From Seohaeicola saemankumensis (lineage in GTDB: Bacteria; Pseudomonadota; Alphaproteobacteria; Rhodobacterales; Rhodobacteraceae), in the NCBI RefSeq assembly GCF_021021435.1, contig NZ_JAINWI010000003.1:62001-126000 (forward strand): 64,000 bases of DNA, written 5' to 3'. The notes under the pieces were generated by a model. It saw nothing but the letters and a program-made list of their open reading frames with translations. It searched no databases and had not been told where the DNA came from. Position numbers and translations under genes: made by a program. Below, one piece after another: positions 33,830-43,291 of this stretch. The stretch's first letter is position 1. Every line of letters starts with the position of its first letter.

Positions 33830-35200
33830 ATGACGACCATCAAACTGCACAACACGAAAACCCGCCGCAAAGAGGTGTTTACACCGCTGAACCCCGACGA
33901 TGTGCGGATGTATGTCTGCGGTCCCACCGTCTATGACCGCGCCCATCTGGGCAATGCCCGACCCGTGATCGTCTTCGACGTGCTCTACCGGCTGTTGCGT
34001 CATGTCTATGGTGCGGATCACGTCACTTACGTGCGGAACTTCACCGATGTGGATGACAAGATCAACGCCAAGGCGGCAGAGACTGGCCGCACGATTGGCG
34101 GGATTACCGAGGAAACGATCCGCTGGTATCTGGACGACATGGGTGCGCTTGGTGCGCTGGAGCCGGACCACATGCCGCGCGCCACGGAATTCATCCCGCA
34201 GATGGTGACGATGATCGAAGACTTGATCGCATCGGGCCATGCCTATGCCGCCGAAGGCCATGTGCTTTTTGCCGTGGACAGCTACACCCGATACGGCGCG
34301 CTGTCGGGCCGCACGGTCGAGGATATGATCGCCGGCGCAAGGGTCGAGGTTGCGCCCTACAAGCGCAACCCGATGGATTTCGTGCTGTGGAAACCGTCCA
34401 GCGATGATCTGCCGGGATGGGACAGCCCTTGGGGCAGGGGCCGTCCCGGCTGGCATATCGAATGCTCCGCCATGGCGCATGAGCTGCTGGGGGCCAGTTT
34501 CGACATCCACGGCGGCGGGATCGACCTGCAATTCCCGCATCACGAGAACGAAATCGCCCAAAGCTGCTGCGCGAACGGCACCGACAAGATGGCCAATGTC
34601 TGGATGCATAACGAGATGCTGCTGGTCGAGGGCAAAAAGATGTCCAAGTCCCTTGGCAATTTCTTCACCGTCCGCGACCTGCTGGATCAAGGCGTGCCGG
34701 GTGAGGTGATCCGCTATGTCTTCCTGATGACGCATTACCGCAAGCCAATGGATTGGACGGCGGAAAAGGCGGCTCAGGCCGAGGCGACATTACGCAAATG
34801 GTACGCGCTGGCCGCCCAAGCACAGGACGGCTCAGTTCCCAGCCAGACAGCGGTTGATGCGCTTGCCGATGATTTGAACACCCATGGTTTTCTGTCCGAA
34901 TGCCATCAGCTTGCCCTTGCGGGCGACGCGGCGACCCTGCGCGCAACCCTTCAGCTTGTTGGCGTGCTGGAGACCAACGTTCCCGCTTGGGCTGCCGCAC
35001 CTGTCGTTGATCTTTCGGCGCACTCCTACCGTCTTGCCGCTGCCCGCGAAACTGCGATGCAAACCAATGATTTCGCGCAGGTGGACCGGCTGAAATCCGC
35101 GCTGATCGCCGCGGGGGTCGAGGTCCGCATGAGCAAGTCAGGGGTGGAACTGGTACCCGGCCCCGAGTTTGATCCATCTGCACTGGAGGGGTTAGAATGA
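33830..35200 (+). CDS. cysS: Cysteinyl-tRNA synthetase
   Basis: 456 aa. It charges tRNA-Cys. The zinc ligands C30 (YVCGPTVYD), C212 (IECSAM) and H237 (FPHHEN) are present, HLGN at 39-42 is the HIGH motif and KMSKS is at 270-274. GAGGACCCG lies before the start. The 177-nt region between the aminotransferase and cysS holds its promoter; I saw no T-box or riboswitch there. Confidence 0.97.
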   Translation: MTTIKLHNTKTRRKEVFTPLNPDDVRMYVCGPTVYDRAHLGNARPVIVFDVLYRLLRHVYGADHVTYVRNFTDVDDKINAKAAETGRTIGGITEETIRWYLDDMGALGALEPDHMPRATEFIPQMVTMIEDLIASGHAYAAEGHVLFAVDSYTRYGALSGRTVEDMIAGARVEVAPYKRNPMDFVLWKPSSDDLPGWDSPWGRGRPGWHIECSAMAHELLGASFDIHGGGIDLQFPHHENEIAQSCCANGTDKMANVWMHNEMLLVEGKKMSKSLGNFFTVRDLLDQGVPGEVIRYVFLMTHYRKPMDWTAEKAAQAEATLRKWYALAAQAQDGSVPSQTAVDALADDLNTHGFLSECHQLALAGDAATLRATLQLVGVLETNVPAWAAAPVVDLSAHSYRLAAARETAMQTNDFAQVDRLKSALIAAGVEVRMSKSGVELVPGPEFDPSALEGLE

Positions 35201-35274
35201 CACGTGTTGCGTCCGTCTCTGACTTGGCAGGGGGGCTGGCGGCCCCCAATGACCCTGCGGGCCATTCCCCCCGC

Positions 35275-35297
35275 GGATATTTTCGGCAAGAAGAAGC
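35275..35297 (+). repeat. Dispersed 23-nt motif, copy B
   Basis: GGATATTTTCGG then CAAGAAGAAGC. One base from copy D. It lies 13 nt before the cimA start, so the GGGGG that follows could serve as part of its ribosome-binding region. Confidence 0.8.
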
Positions 35298-35309
35298 AGG
35301 GGGCCGAGG

Positions 35310-36944
35310 ATGACCCGCGAACGCCTCTATCTCTACGATACGACGCTGCGCGACGGCCAGCAGACGCAGGGCGTGCAGTTCTCGACAGCCGAGAAGCTCC
35401 AGATTGCGGGCATGTTGGACGCTTTGGGCGTCGATTACATCGAAGGCGGCTGGCCCGGTGCGAACCCCACTGACTCGGCATTTTTCGACGCGGCACCGCA
35501 AATCCGCGCGCGCCTGACCGCTTTTGGCATGACCAAGCGGGCAGGGCGCTCGGCTGCGAATGATGATGTTCTGGCCGCTGTGACGAATGCGGGCACGCAA
35601 GCGGTCTGTCTGGTCGGCAAGGCGCATGATTTCCACGTGACCACCGCCCTTGGTGTCACTCTGGACGAGAACGTGGACAACATTGCGGCCTCCGTTGCGC
35701 ATCTGGTGGACCGAGGCCGCGAGGCGCTGTTTGATGCCGAGCATTTTTTCGACGGCTACCGCGCCAATCCCGATTACGCTCTCAAGGTTCTGCGCGCAGC
35801 ACTGTATGCCGGCGCGCGTTGGGTCGTGCTTTGCGATACCAATGGCGGCTGCTTGCCCGAAGAAATCGGCCAGATCACAGCCGCGGTTATCGCGGCAGGC
35901 ATTCCCGGTGATCGTCTCGGCATCCACACCCATAATGACACGGAAACCGCCGTGGCCGGAGCCCTTGCCGCCATCGACGCAGGTGCGCGGCAGGTGCAGG
36001 GCACGCTCAACGGTTTGGGCGAGCGTTGCGGCAATGCGAACCTGACAACGATCATTCCGACCTTGCTGCTGAAAGAACCCTATGCCAGCCGCTATGACAC
36101 GGGCGTCACGCTTGACGCCCTGTCCGGCCTTACCCGCGCCAGCCGACGCCTTGACGATATCCTGAACCGCGTTCCGATGCGGCAGGCCCCCTATGTCGGG
36201 GCCTCGGCCTTTGCCCATAAGGCGGGTCTGCATGCCAGCGCGATCCTGAAAGACCCCGCAACCTACGAGCATATCGATCCTGCTGTGGTCGGCAATGCGC
36301 GTATCATCCCGATGTCCAATCAGGCGGGCCAGTCCAACCTGCGCCGTCGTCTGGCCGAGGCGGGGCTGGAGATGGCGGCGGGTGATCCGGTACTGGGCCG
36401 CATCCTCGAGACAGTGAAAGCGCGCGAAGAGCAGGGCTATTCCTATGATACGGCGCAGGCCAGTTTCGAACTGCTGGCCCGCGCCGAGATGGGGCAGGCG
36501 CCTGACTTCTTCGAGGTCAAGCGCTACCGCGTCACCGTCGAGCGGCGCAAGAACAAGTATAACCGCATGGTCAGCCTGTCCGAAGCGGTCGTCGTGGTCA
36601 AAGTCGACGGAGACAAGAAACTGTCCGTCAGCGAGTCGATGGACGAGGACGGATCGGACCGTGGCCCGGTCAACGCCCTGTCCAAGGCACTGGCCAAGGA
36701 TCTGGGGGCCTATAGCGAAGCGATTGCCGATATGCGACTGGTCGATTTCAAGGTCCGCATCACCCAGGGTGGGACCGAGGCCGTGACCCGCGTCATCATC
36801 GACAGCGAAGACGGCCAGGGCCGCCGCTGGTCCACCGTGGGCGTCAGCCCCAACATCGTCGACGCCAGTTTCGAAGCGCTGCTGGACGCGATCAACTGGA
36901 AATTGCTGCGCGAGGCCGCGCCGGGTGCAGAGGCGGCGCAGTGA
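35310..36944 (+). CDS. cimA: Citramalate synthase
   Basis: 544 aa. It condenses pyruvate and acetyl-CoA to (R)-citramalate, an alternative entry to isoleucine synthesis. The N-terminal motif LYDTTLRDGQQTQGVQFS is the LeuA/CimA catalytic TIM-barrel signature, with metal-binding HTHNDTETAVAG later and a C-terminal regulatory domain. WPGANPTDSAFF and the overall length match the long CimA type rather than LeuA. Its stop overlaps the GTG start of the next gene (GTGA). Confidence 0.93.
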   Translation: MTRERLYLYDTTLRDGQQTQGVQFSTAEKLQIAGMLDALGVDYIEGGWPGANPTDSAFFDAAPQIRARLTAFGMTKRAGRSAANDDVLAAVTNAGTQAVCLVGKAHDFHVTTALGVTLDENVDNIAASVAHLVDRGREALFDAEHFFDGYRANPDYALKVLRAALYAGARWVVLCDTNGGCLPEEIGQITAAVIAAGIPGDRLGIHTHNDTETAVAGALAAIDAGARQVQGTLNGLGERCGNANLTTIIPTLLLKEPYASRYDTGVTLDALSGLTRASRRLDDILNRVPMRQAPYVGASAFAHKAGLHASAILKDPATYEHIDPAVVGNARIIPMSNQAGQSNLRRRLAEAGLEMAAGDPVLGRILETVKAREEQGYSYDTAQASFELLARAEMGQAPDFFEVKRYRVTVERRKNKYNRMVSLSEAVVVVKVDGDKKLSVSESMDEDGSDRGPVNALSKALAKDLGAYSEAIADMRLVDFKVRITQGGTEAVTRVIIDSEDGQGRRWSTVGVSPNIVDASFEALLDAINWKLLREAAPGAEAAQ

Positions 36945-37702
36945 TCACCGAGCCCGATCTGGTCGCCTGTGCGCGGATCGTCGAACGCGGCGATCCCGAC
37001 CGTTTTGCCGCTACGATGGCCGCACCTGTGGCGATGCGGCAGGTGTTGTTTCCGCTATACGCCTTTAATCTGGAAATTGCCCGCGCCCCGTGGATGAGCG
37101 CGGAACCTCTGATCGCGGAGATGCGTCTGCAATGGTGGTCTGACGCGCTGGACGAAATCTCGTCAGGTGGTCCTGTGCGGCGGCACGAGGTGGCGACACC
37201 GCTTTCGCAGGTGCTGGACGCAACAGGCGCGAACCTGCTGGCAGGCTGCGTCAACGCGCGGCGGCGCGAGGCGCAGCGCCTGCCGATGGCGGATGCAGAT
37301 GACCTGCGCGACTATGTGGCCGAAACCGGCGGGGCGCTGATGTGGGTGGCGGCGCGCGCTTTGGGCGGCACGCAGGAAACCCGCGCACGCAATATCGGGG
37401 CCGCAACAGGGCTGGCCAATTACCTGCTGGGCGTGCCGCTATTTTTGGCGCGTGGCAGCAATCCCTTGCCCGAAATGACCACGGCGCAATTCACGCAGCT
37501 TGTGCAGTCCCATCTGGGTAAGGCGCGCCCGTCTTCCGGCCCGCGTCCGGCCTTGCCCCAACGTATCGCCGAGTTGGCAGGCTGGCGCACGGTCGGCATC
37601 CTCAAGCGGGCGCTGCGCGATCCGGCAGCGATCCCAGAGGGGCGGTTGGCCGAACCCGAGGTCCAGCGCCGCCTGTCGCTGATGCTCAGGCGGGTGTTTT
37701 AG
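36941..37702 (+). CDS. Squalene/phytoene synthase family protein
   Basis: 253 aa, GTG start inside the cimA stop codon. It has the fold of trans-isoprenyl head-to-head synthases: MRLQWWSDALDEI corresponds to the family region that carries the first acidic motif, but the classical DxxxD pairs are weak, and LRDYVAETGGALMWVAARALG and ATGLANYLLGVPLFLARG follow. This resembles the NDUFAF6-like group that assists respiratory complex I rather than true carotenoid enzymes. Function is therefore unresolved. Confidence 0.8.
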   Translation: MITEPDLVACARIVERGDPDRFAATMAAPVAMRQVLFPLYAFNLEIARAPWMSAEPLIAEMRLQWWSDALDEISSGGPVRRHEVATPLSQVLDATGANLLAGCVNARRREAQRLPMADADDLRDYVAETGGALMWVAARALGGTQETRARNIGAATGLANYLLGVPLFLARGSNPLPEMTTAQFTQLVQSHLGKARPSSGPRPALPQRIAELAGWRTVGILKRALRDPAAIPEGRLAEPEVQRRLSLMLRRVF

Positions 37703-37706
37703 GCGC

Positions 37707-38924
37707 TCATGCCTCGCGCGGGCGCATTGCCAGCCAGATCAATGCACCGGTCGCCAGTACCAGAAACGGCAGCATCGCCATATTCACGGCCATCCAGCCT
37801 TCTTGCGCGGTGCCGCCCGAGCAGTTCATCAGACTGCCCGAGGATAGCGAGGCCATTGTAACGCCGCCAAAGACGATAAAGTCGTTCATTCCCTGCACGC
37901 GACCGCGCTCGCTGGGCGCATGGCTGGCGGCCAGCATCGTGGTCGCCCCGATAAAACCGAAGTTCCAGCCCAGCCCCAGCAGGATCAGCGCTATAAAGAA
38001 ATGCTCAAGCTCAACCCCCATCAAGGCAACGCCGCCTGCTGATGCAAGGATCAGCAGACCAAGGCCCACGATCTTTTCCACCCCGAAACGCGCGATCAGA
38101 TGGCCAGTGAAGAATGAAGGCGCATACATCGCCAGAACATGCGCGCTGACCACATTAGCCGCGTCATTGGTCTCGAACCCGCAGCCCACGACAGCCAGCG
38201 GCGAAGAGGTCATGACCAGATTCATCAGCGCATAGGAAACCGTGGCGCAGATCACGGCCACAGCAACAGCGGGTGTCTTGAGCAGTTCCATCCGGCTGCG
38301 CCCCTTGGGGGCGTCTGCCGCAGGGGGCTTGGGCGTGGGGATGTCCAGAAAGAAGAACAGACCTGAGCCGATGATATTGACCGCGATCACCGCCAGATAG
38401 GTGCCAAGGAAGGGAATGACCATCGACTCGGCCGTCACCTTGACCAGTTGCGGCCCGATCACCGCACTCAGCAAACCGCCCGCCATGACGAAGGAAATCG
38501 CTTTGGGCCGGAACGCGTCCGAGGCCATGTCCGCAGCGGCGAAGCGGTAGAATCCCTGACCGGACATGTAGATTCCAGTGATGAAGCTACCCAGCAAGAA
38601 GATCGGGAATGAGGCTGTGTAAAGCCCGTAAGCCCCGACAGCCCCGCCAATGGCGCCGGCTGTGGTGCCGATCAGGAAACCGGTGCGGCGGCCGTATTTC
38701 TGCATGATGGCTGATACAGGCGTGGCCGCCAGCATGGACCCCAGCACGATCAGCGAGATCGGCAGAGTCGCCCAGCACAGATTCGACGCCAGTGACTGCC
38801 CCGCCAACCCGCCGATCGTGAAGATCATCGGCATTTGCGATCCCAAAATGGCCTGCGCCATGACCAGAATGGCTACGTTGCGCTTGGCGCGGGCATCGTC
38901 GGGGATATATGCAGTATCGCTCAT
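37707..38924 (-). CDS. MFS transporter
   Basis: 405 aa with about twelve transmembrane helices, in two halves of six joined by a charged loop near residue 195-210 (PTPKPPAADAPKGRSRMELL). GRRTGFLIGTTAGAIGG carries the motif-A-like Gly/Arg pattern between helices 2 and 3. The substrate cannot be inferred. It converges with the preceding gene, 4 nt between stops. A His/Cys-poor sequence and lack of neighbours of one pathway give no further clue. Confidence 0.88.
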   Translation of the reverse strand: MSDTAYIPDDARAKRNVAILVMAQAILGSQMPMIFTIGGLAGQSLASNLCWATLPISLIVLGSMLAATPVSAIMQKYGRRTGFLIGTTAGAIGGAVGAYGLYTASFPIFLLGSFITGIYMSGQGFYRFAAADMASDAFRPKAISFVMAGGLLSAVIGPQLVKVTAESMVIPFLGTYLAVIAVNIIGSGLFFFLDIPTPKPPAADAPKGRSRMELLKTPAVAVAVICATVSYALMNLVMTSSPLAVVGCGFETNDAANVVSAHVLAMYAPSFFTGHLIARFGVEKIVGLGLLILASAGGVALMGVELEHFFIALILLGLGWNFGFIGATTMLAASHAPSERGRVQGMNDFIVFGGVTMASLSSGSLMNCSGGTAQEGWMAVNMAMLPFLVLATGALIWLAMRPREA

Positions 38925-39000
38925 GTGTGATTGCTAGACCGCACACAGCGGACCCGCAAGGGCCATAATGAATTGCGGCGCTACGGCAAAACGGGCGCGT

Positions 39001-39837
39001 TCAGCCCGCCGCGGCCATCGCCTGATGCTGGACAGGGGCCAGACCCAAGGCCAGAGCCTGCCAGTTCAGACCCTCGCGCAGGCGGACACCTTCGCCGATG
39101 CACAAGATCGCGGGTGGCTCCAGACCGGCAGCGGCGATATCTGCCTCCATCCGGCCCAGTGTCGTGTCGAGAACCTGTTGCTGCGCGGTGGTGGCCGAGA
39201 CGACAACCGCCGCGGGCTCTTCTGGGTTGCGCCCTGCGGCGATCAGTTGCGCGGCAATCTTGCCGATATATTTCACGCCCATATAGATCACGATCATCTG
39301 GCTGCCCTGCGCAATCGCGGCCCAGTCAACCTGCGTGGGCGCCTCTCCCGTGGCGTCATGTCCGGTCACGAAGGTCACAGACTGGTTCACGCCGCGATGC
39401 GTCACCGGAATGCCCGCATAGGCCAGACCGCCGATGCCTGCCGTGATGCCGGGAATGATGCGGATCGGAATGCCCGCCGCAACCAGCACCTGCGCCTCTT
39501 CCCCGCCACGCCCGAACACGAAAGGATCGCCGCCCTTCAGTCGCAACACCCGCTTGCCGCGCTGCGCCAGATCGACCAGCCTTTGCGTGATATCGGCCTG
39601 ACAAGCCGACGGCTTGCCGCCGCGCTTTCCGGCATAGACCAGTTCGGCCTGCGGTGCCCACTCCAGAATCTGGCGCTGGACCAGTGCATCATAGACGACT
39701 ACATCAGCCTGCCTGAGCGCGTTCAGTGCGTGCAGGGTCAGCAGGCCCGGATCGCCCGGACCGGCGCCGGCCAGCCAGACCGATCCGGGACTCATCACCG
39801 GCCAATTGGCACTTGGAAGGGGGAACATGTTGCTCAT
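39001..39837 (-). CDS. cobA: Uroporphyrinogen-III C-methyltransferase
   Basis: 278 aa. It methylates uroporphyrinogen III at C2 and C7 to precorrin-2, on the way to sirohaem and cobalamin. Recognisable motifs are VWLAGAGPGDPGLLTL, VVYDALV, RLKGGDPFVFGRGGEEA and IPVTHRG. The exact start is unsure: 39837 has no good ribosome-binding site and MSPGSVWLAG about 15 codons later is an alternative. I saw no B12 riboswitch upstream. Confidence 0.93.
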   Translation of the reverse strand: MSNMFPLPSANWPVMSPGSVWLAGAGPGDPGLLTLHALNALRQADVVVYDALVQRQILEWAPQAELVYAGKRGGKPSACQADITQRLVDLAQRGKRVLRLKGGDPFVFGRGGEEAQVLVAAGIPIRIIPGITAGIGGLAYAGIPVTHRGVNQSVTFVTGHDATGEAPTQVDWAAIAQGSQMIVIYMGVKYIGKIAAQLIAAGRNPEEPAAVVVSATTAQQQVLDTTLGRMEADIAAAGLEPPAILCIGEGVRLREGLNWQALALGLAPVQHQAMAAAG

Positions 39838-40141
39838 GTCGGGAATATCGTTCCGGTATTTTCGAAAAGAAAGTGTATTCTATTCCCTGCGGATCGTAGA
39901 AACACCTTTCTATCAGAAAAAATTCCTGCTCTAGGCAGTTTCCCTTGCCGGAAATTCCTTCGTGAAACCGTGAATGGATATTTTTAGCAAGAAGAAGCAG
40001 GGTCGGGGAATGCGTGGTCTTTTCTGCATTCGTGGCTTTCTGCTGGCGCAATGGCACACGGTGATGGCCTTCGACCAGGGCTGCGATAGGCTGCGCGCGG
40101 GTCAGGACATGGTCATGCCGATTCGCGGCAAGGGGGGACGC
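39838..40141. other. Intergenic region cobA-alkA
   Basis: 304 nt between two divergent genes. It is AT-richer near 39850-39960 and should hold both promoters, and it contains the 23-nt motif copy C at 39976-39998. An open frame from 39974 joins the glycosylase gene in phase, but its first 56 codons look unlike the family. Confidence 0.5.
39976..39998 (+). repeat. Dispersed 23-nt motif, copy C
   Basis: GGATATTTTTAG then CAAGAAGAAGC. It differs from copy D at two adjacent bases plus the variable ninth base. It lies upstream of the AlkA-like gene in the same direction. Confidence 0.75.
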
Positions 40142-40771
40142 GTGGACGAAAGGATCATCACCAGTGATGCCTGTGTGGCCGAAGGGGTGGCTTGGCTTTG
40201 CCAGCACGATCCCGCCATGGCGCGCGCCTATCGCGAGACAGGGCCGCTGCCGTTGCGGCGCAGGCCCGACGGGTTTGCCCAGCTTCTCAGCGCGATTGTC
40301 AGCCAGCAGGTCAGCGTCGCCTCGGCCCGCGCGATTTGGGGCCGGTTGGAGGCGGCGGGTCTGGTCACGCCGGATGCCGTGGCTGCCCTCGATACCGACG
40401 CGCTGCGCGCGCACGGTCTGAGCCGCCAGAAAGCCGCCTATGCCCATGCGCTGGCAGCCGCAGGGATCGACTTTGAAGGGTTGCGGGCATTGCCGACAGC
40501 GCAAGTTGTGGACAGGCTGGTCGCTGTGAAGGGCATCGGGATCTGGACAGCCGAGATCTACGCCATGTTCAGCCTTGGCCGCGCCGATGTCTTTGCCCCC
40601 GGTGATCTGGCGCTGCAGGAAGGGGCAAGGATGCTGTACAATTTGCCTGATCGCCCGCGCGAGGCTCCGCTGCGCCGGATGTCGGAAATCTGGCGCCCGT
40701 GGCGATCGGTTGCGGCGCGGATGCTTTGGGCCTACTACCATGTGCAAAAGCAAAGGGAAGGCATCGCATGA
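40142..40771 (+). CDS. DNA-3-methyladenine glycosylase II (AlkA-like)
   Basis: 209 aa. It excises alkylated bases in base-excision repair. The helix-hairpin-helix is LVAVKGIGIWTAEIY (about 127-140) and the catalytic Asp is D155 in VFAPGDLAL, aligning with Asp238 of E. coli AlkA. The GTG start at 40142 follows AAGGGGGG. It lacks the N-terminal domain of E. coli AlkA, as short bacterial homologues do. It overlaps the esterase gene by 4 nt (ATGA). Confidence 0.9.
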   Translation: MDERIITSDACVAEGVAWLCQHDPAMARAYRETGPLPLRRRPDGFAQLLSAIVSQQVSVASARAIWGRLEAAGLVTPDAVAALDTDALRAHGLSRQKAAYAHALAAAGIDFEGLRALPTAQVVDRLVAVKGIGIWTAEIYAMFSLGRADVFAPGDLALQEGARMLYNLPDRPREAPLRRMSEIWRPWRSVAARMLWAYYHVQKQREGIA

Positions 40772-41433
40772 CACGGGTACTGAATGCAGAGCGGCGGGCG
40801 CCGCTATCGGGTGAGACACGCTCTGTGGTGGTCTTTCTGCATGGATACGGTGCGAATGGGGCCGACCTTCTGGGTCTTGCCGATCCTTTGGGCGAACATC
40901 TGCCCGATACGCTGTTCGTGGCCCCCGACGCGCCCGAATCCTGCGCCGGCGCGCCATTCGGGTATCAGTGGTTTCCCATCCCGTGGATCGACGGATCAAG
41001 CGAGGAGGAGGCCGCGCGCGGCATGCAGGCGGCGGCGTCCGATCTGAACGCCTTTCTGGATGCCTTGCTGGTGGACGAGGATCTTTTGCCCGAACAGATG
41101 GTGTTGTTTGGTTTTTCCCAAGGCACGATGATGTCGCTACATGTCGCCCCGCGCCGCGAGGACCCATTGGCCGGTATCGTGGCCTTTTCGGGACGTTTGC
41201 TGCAACCCGAGGTTCTGCCGGACGAGACTATCAGCCGCATGCCGGTGCTTTTGGTGCATGGCGATGCCGATGATGTGGTGCCGGTCCAGTCGTTGCCGCA
41301 GGCGGCGCAGGCTTTGCAGGACGCAGGCTTTACCGATGTCTTTGCCCATATCATGAAGGGCACCGCGCATGGCATCGCGCCCGACGGGTTGTCGGTTGCA
41401 CTGGCCTTCATGCGTGACAAGTTGAGCCTTTAG
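40768..41433 (+). CDS. Phospholipase/carboxylesterase-family hydrolase
   Basis: 221 aa alpha/beta hydrolase. Nucleophile S117 in GFSQGT, acid D168 in VHGDADDVVP and H201 in GTAHGI form the triad; LHGYGANG supplies the oxyanion hole. Similar to YpfH/lysophospholipase-type esterases of broad specificity. Translationally coupled to the glycosylase gene. Its stop overlaps the stop of the opposite-strand VOC gene by a few bases. Confidence 0.9.
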   Translation: MTRVLNAERRAPLSGETRSVVVFLHGYGANGADLLGLADPLGEHLPDTLFVAPDAPESCAGAPFGYQWFPIPWIDGSSEEEAARGMQAAASDLNAFLDALLVDEDLLPEQMVLFGFSQGTMMSLHVAPRREDPLAGIVAFSGRLLQPEVLPDETISRMPVLLVHGDADDVVPVQSLPQAAQALQDAGFTDVFAHIMKGTAHGIAPDGLSVALAFMRDKLSL

Positions 41434-41879
41434 CTTTCGGAAAACCACAGACGCGGTTCGGCGAACTCAAGCGAATTTCCCGCCGGATCGCGGAAATAGA
41501 TCGAGAGCGCGCCGTTCGGCCATTCCACTTCCGACTCGATCTTGATACCCGCCGCCTCCAGCGCCTTGCGGCCCTGTTGCAGCCCCTCGGCGGTGACCGA
41601 GAAACACATATGGCCCGGTCCCGTTGCGCCATGCGGCGGGACTTGCAGCGCGGGGGGCGGATCTGGTGGTGCGACAGTCGTCACCGGATCGAACAACAGC
41701 AGCATGCCATCCCCCACACGGAAGAACACATGCCGCCCCTCGGCCTCTGTCACGATCTCGAGCCCCAGCACCTCTGTGTAAAACTGTCGCGCTGCTACCA
41801 GATCATCGACATAGAGGGCGGTTTCCAGCACCGCAGCGGGCGAAAACCCGCTTCTTTTTGCCGTTTTCTGCGTCATCAT
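41430..41879 (-). CDS. VOC (glyoxalase/bleomycin-resistance) family protein
   Basis: 149 aa. One glyoxalase-type module: LETALYVDDLVAARQFYTEVLGLEIV, then HMCFSV with a His, and a C-terminal YFRDPAGNSLEFAEP with the metal-ligand Glu. Such proteins bind a divalent metal and act on diverse small molecules; the substrate is unknown. Start is uncertain: 41879 (used here), 41876, or a GTG at 41909. Confidence 0.85.
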   Translation of the reverse strand: MMTQKTAKRSGFSPAAVLETALYVDDLVAARQFYTEVLGLEIVTEAEGRHVFFRVGDGMLLLFDPVTTVAPPDPPPALQVPPHGATGPGHMCFSVTAEGLQQGRKALEAAGIKIESEVEWPNGALSIYFRDPAGNSLEFAEPRLWFSES

Positions 41880-42108
41880 GTCTGTAAAATAGGCAGTAAA
41901 GGCAGCCACTCCAAGGGATGTCCGGCAAAAACAAGGTAATTCGCGTCACATCCGTGTTGCATCGCGTGGTTAAGGCAATGGTGATGGCTACTGCATGTCG
42001 TGGGGCTTGCCGGAAACAAACCACGATATATAGTCATCCTACGACGGGGCGGGCGCACCCGCTCTGGAGCCAGAGACCGGCAGACAGGGCAGGGGAGCTT
42101 TGCGCCAG

Positions 42109-42693
42109 ATGAGTGGAGATTTCAGAACAGAATTCGTCAGGGAACCGGCGGTGCTCAGGCATCACCCCGCATTGGTGCTGAACGCGGATTACCGGCCCCT
42201 GTCATACTACCCGTTATCCCTTTGGCCCTGGCAGGAGGCGGTCAAGGCGGCGTGGCTGGACCGCGTGGATATCGTGGCCGAATACGACCATGTGGTCCGA
42301 AGCCCCAGTACCGTGTTCAGGCTGCCATCGGTTGTCGTTCTCAAGGATTATGTCAAACCCCAGAAGCGCGTGGCCTTCACGCGCTTCAATCTTTTTCTGC
42401 GTGATGAATTCAGTTGCCAGTATTGCGGGGCCAAGGGCGATCTGACCTTCGATCACGTGGTGCCGCGTGCGGCAGGCGGGATCACAAGCTGGCAGAATGT
42501 CGTCGCCGCCTGCGCGCCTTGCAACCTCAGGAAAGGGTCAAAATCCCTGCGTCAGGCGGGGTTGCATCTGCGTAAACCGCCGCGCGCGCCAGGGGCCGAG
42601 GAATTGCGGAACATGGGGCGCAAATTCCCGCCGAACCATTTGCATGAAAGCTGGATGGATTACCTTTACTGGGACGCAGAACTGGAGGCTTAA
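42109..42693 (+). CDS. HNH endonuclease family protein
   Basis: 194 aa. Residues about 100-155 are an HNH nuclease domain: CQYCGAKGDLTFDHVVPRAAGG, an Asn in WQNVVAACAPCNLRKGSK, with two CxxC pairs that bind structural zinc. The N-terminus (HPALVLNADYRPLSYYPLSLWPW) is conserved in a housekeeping group widespread in alphaproteobacteria, so it need not be mobile or a defence enzyme. GGGGAG lies 11 nt before the ATG used here; a TTG at 42100 is possible. Confidence 0.88.
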   Translation: MSGDFRTEFVREPAVLRHHPALVLNADYRPLSYYPLSLWPWQEAVKAAWLDRVDIVAEYDHVVRSPSTVFRLPSVVVLKDYVKPQKRVAFTRFNLFLRDEFSCQYCGAKGDLTFDHVVPRAAGGITSWQNVVAACAPCNLRKGSKSLRQAGLHLRKPPRAPGAEELRNMGRKFPPNHLHESWMDYLYWDAELEA

Positions 42694-42720
42694 TGCGCCA
42701 GCAACCCGTCCTGTAGCCCA

Positions 42721-42760
42721 TGAAAAAGGCGCCGGCTTTGATCAAGCGGCGCCTTATTTG
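42721..42760. terminator. Bidirectional terminator, HNH / bactofilin
   Basis: AAGGCGCC (42726-42733) pairs with GGCGCCTT (42748-42755), with further inner pairing. On the plus strand ATTTG follows; on the minus strand the stem is followed by five T. It sits between the convergent HNH and bactofilin genes and serves both. Confidence 0.8.
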
Positions 42761-42775
42761 TGAAGGTTACTGACC

Positions 42776-43291
42776 TTAGTTGCTTTTGTCAGCGTCTGTG
42801 CCGGAACCAGAGGCCTGTGCCGCCTTGCCTGCAGGGGCGCTACCCTTGGGGGTCAGCGGATCGTCCTGACGCTGCACGGAACCTTCGAAATGCGCGCCGC
42901 TTTCGATGGCGATGGTCTTGTGGATGATGTCACCCTCGACCCGCGCTGTCGATGTCAGGCGCACTTTCAGCCCGCGCACGCGGCCCACGATGCGACCGTT
43001 GATCACGACATCATCGGCAACCACTTCACCCTTGATGGTGGCGCTTTCGCCAACCGTCAGAAGATGTGCACGGATATCGCCGTCGATCGAGCCTTCGACC
43101 TGAATGTCACCGGTTGTCTTGAGATTGCCGGTGATATGCAGATCCGCCGACAGGATTGAGGCGGGCGGCTTCGGTTTCGGCGCGGTCGCCTTGAATTCAC
43201 TGGGCGAGGCCGCAGACGCTTCTGGCATGGCAGGTTTCGGTGCTTCGGGTGTCTTTGGGCCCGGCTCGTTGATTTTGCTCTTAGAAAACAT
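42776..43291 (-). CDS. Bactofilin (polymer-forming cytoskeletal protein)
   Basis: 171 aa. Residues about 40-135 are the bactofilin beta-helix (LHITGNLKTTGDIQVEGSIDG, GESATIKGEVVADDVVING), flanked by Pro/Ala/Lys-rich disordered tails. Bactofilins form filaments without nucleotide and position cell-wall enzymes. Its 5' end overlaps the M23 peptidase gene by 11 nt, the usual bactofilin-peptidase pairing, so the filament probably localises that peptidase. Confidence 0.95.
   Translation of the reverse strand: MFSKSKINEPGPKTPEAPKPAMPEASAASPSEFKATAPKPKPPASILSADLHITGNLKTTGDIQVEGSIDGDIRAHLLTVGESATIKGEVVADDVVINGRIVGRVRGLKVRLTSTARVEGDIIHKTIAIESGAHFEGSVQRQDDPLTPKGSAPAGKAAQASGSGTDADKSN

Noticed and set aside
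39838-39973. B12 riboswitch before cobA
   Set aside because: The leader is short and AT-rich and I could not find the conserved B12-box pattern.
42109-42693. HNH protein as an anti-phage or mobile element gene
   Set aside because: Its neighbours are housekeeping genes and its N-terminal pattern is that of a widespread chromosomal family; nothing indicates an island.
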